Below are positions 62,381 through 64,000 of a stretch of DNA of 64,000 nucleotides, piece by piece. Position numbers and translations under genes: made by a program. The DNA comes from Physcomitrium patens (lineage: Eukaryota > Streptophyta > Bryopsida > Funariales > Funariaceae). The notes beneath the pieces were generated by a model. The model did not search any database. It saw nothing but the letters and a program-made list of their open reading frames with translations, and was not told the DNA's origin. Each line of letters starts with the position of its first letter. Position 1 is the stretch's first letter. The stretch is taken from positions 10,377,129 through 10,441,128 of the forward strand of contig NC_037262.1 of NCBI RefSeq assembly GCF_000002425.4, given 5' to 3'.

Positions 62381-64000
62381 CAAAAAGATGGAAAAACTGA
62401 ACACACTTCTCTTGACTTACGTCTGCAGCTCACACCCTCAATCCCCCAATTTCGACATGCACACTTCTAATACCTTTTTAAAACACACACACACACTTTG
62501 GATTGCCGTTTCCATACACTGCCTCATCGATTCTGTTCCAATTCCTGCTCAAATTTTGCTCAAAATTTGTTGGACTGTTGTTTAACTTTTGCTGGATGAG
62601 ATTTTGTTAGCTTTTGAGTTCGCTGCTCTTGCTCTACTTGGATCTGACATTAGTATCGATCGCCTCTCCGTTCGACTACTCTCAGTTTTTTTCAACTGTT
62701 GTTCGCCATTTCACTGTTCATACAACCATGTTGCTTCACTCGCCCCCCTTGGAATGAATCTGGCAGAATCCGTCACTGCACTTGCTCCACATCTATTCAG
62801 TTGATCCACACTCCTCTTTATTTTCGTGTGGTTTCACCACTCCTGCATTCTACACATTCTGCTGCTGTTAGTTAGTTAGTTGTCTACATTTCCATTTCGC
62901 TTCTTTTTCTCGATCGTGTTGCCTCTTTTGAACCCATCCTCTTTGCAAAATCAAAGACTACGCTCTTCGCCCTCGTTTTTTTCTACTTGCCTGTGTGATC
63001 ATGTTTTCTACCGACATCTTTTCGCTGAGCTTTTGTCGTCGGACTCTCTCCGGACTGCGTACTCACTCCGCACAGTTTTTCTCTTGTTGCTAATTTCGGC
63101 CTTTCGGCTTCCCTTTGGCTACTATTCGCCTCTTCCGCTCACCTGCCGACTTTGTGCTGTATGTGTTATTTCCTCCCCTGCTCATTCATCGATGTTGCTG
63201 TTGACTACAATATTTCTTTGACTTAGGGTTTTTAGTAATTCTTTGCTACTTTTGGATCGTTCTGCTTCTTACTGCTATTGTTTGGAATAGCTCGTCCTTG
63301 TCTTCATGTATGAAGCTCGCACTCCTCGTCACACTGCTTCAATCACACCTCCACCATAAGCCTTCTCCCATTAATCACAAAACCTTTCCCTTGATCACCT
63401 CGCACTGCCGCACTTCATAGTTCGCTCCTTGGTTTGGTTTGCTCTTGGTGATTTCTGCACTGTATTGCTTTCCACCACTGCACGCTCACAAAAATACTGC
63501 TTTTTTCCCATTTTTTATATTTTCTGATTGTTGAAATTCTTCGTCCCTCTTCGGTGAACCTGTTCTGCCAATTCCTTGTTGCTCACCCTCCCCAAGTATC
63601 GATCACCCCTTTGCACTCACACTCGGCAACCGCAAACTCACAATGACATCCTGTTTCTTATTGTCGATCACGTTGCACATTTCACCCAGTCAACGTACAC
63701 ACACAGAATCCTACCATTTCAACACATACACTCACTTAGATACACACACTTACAATCACACCTCACAATTACCCTTTCTGGTCTTTCCCTCCTCTCGTCA
63801 GCTTTTCTCAGCTCTCTCAATCTTGACGCTTCTGTCGTGAATACAACACCGCAGTTTATCACTGAATTGCTAACGCTCACAACCCCATTTTAATCGCTGA
63901 TGCTGATTCTTTGCACACACACACACACACACACTCCGTAAAAGGAGTAGACCCCGCTGACTCAAATTGTATCACCACACACACTACTCCCACACTTTGG
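62381..64000. other. C/T-rich island at the window end, unidentified
   Basis: The plus strand is markedly C/T-rich, with CACACA tracts (62485-62495 and 63917-63933) and one telo-box-like TTAGGGTTT near 63225. Frames at 62880-63221 and 63576-63893 are rich in Leu, Ser, Pro and His because of the base skew and match nothing I know. The skew would suit a plus-strand leader of a gene beyond the window, but that is a guess. Confidence 0.35.

Noticed and set aside
62880..63893. Frames of about 105-113 codons at the right edge
   Set aside because: Composition follows the C/T skew of the strand; no domain, targeting signal or splice chain could be seen.
1..64000. tRNA, rRNA or other structural RNA genes
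   Set aside because: I looked for tRNA-like arms and rRNA motifs by eye and saw none I could support. A covariance-model scan (tRNAscan-SE, Infernal) would be decisive.

Overview
The window looks like nuclear DNA of a land plant, most likely a moss (Physcomitrium-like). The species is an inference. The reasons are intron-rich genes with plant-type splice sites, AT-rich intergenic DNA full of (AT)n tracts, chromodomain-bearing Ty3/gypsy retrotransposons, and a complete multi-exon MurD gene. MurD makes peptidoglycan precursor and survives in the plastid pathway of mosses and a few other streptophytes. Genes sit in GC-richer islands; the rest is AT-rich and mostly non-coding.

Layout. 905-11486: two nested Ty3/gypsy elements. 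An old element (C) carries, inside its own 5' LTR, a younger element (A, 952-7342) flanked by the target duplication TTAAG. 13400-14760: a GC-richer stretch with no recognisable gene. 17749-18138: an exon of an unrecognised minus-strand gene. 19036-20382 (+): a plastid J-protein of the DNAJ20 type in two exons. 22701-26816 (-): MurD in 14 exons, 535 aa by my model. 28332-31331 (-): an oligopeptide transporter (OPT) in five exons, 743 aa. 33708-34175 (-): a possible small membrane protein. 35562-41953: a third Ty3/gypsy element (B), sister of A, with target duplication TGTTG. 45354-48264 (+): a proline-rich extensin-like receptor kinase (PERK) in four exons, 843 aa. 49560-54700: AT-rich DNA. 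55241-57247 (-): a strongly divergent phosphoglycerate kinase in four exons, 474 aa. The last 6 kb are AT-rich, ending in a C/T-rich stretch with no gene I can name.

The host genes do not form a pathway together. MurD and the J-protein both point to the plastid (wall precursor; chaperone client delivery). OPT and PERK are plasma-membrane proteins. The PGK is predicted cytosolic because I see no transit peptide. The exon models were derived by hand from GT/AG sites, reading frame and family conservation; each total is a multiple of three.

The least ordinary signals are these. (1) The retrotransposon family carries an extra reading frame of 140 codons between the chromodomain and the polypurine tract, at equal length in A and B and traceable in C. 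(2) A and B share nonsense codons, and their 5' LTRs share variants against their own 3' LTRs, which ordinary retrotransposition does not produce. (3) The PGK lacks some canonical active-site features.
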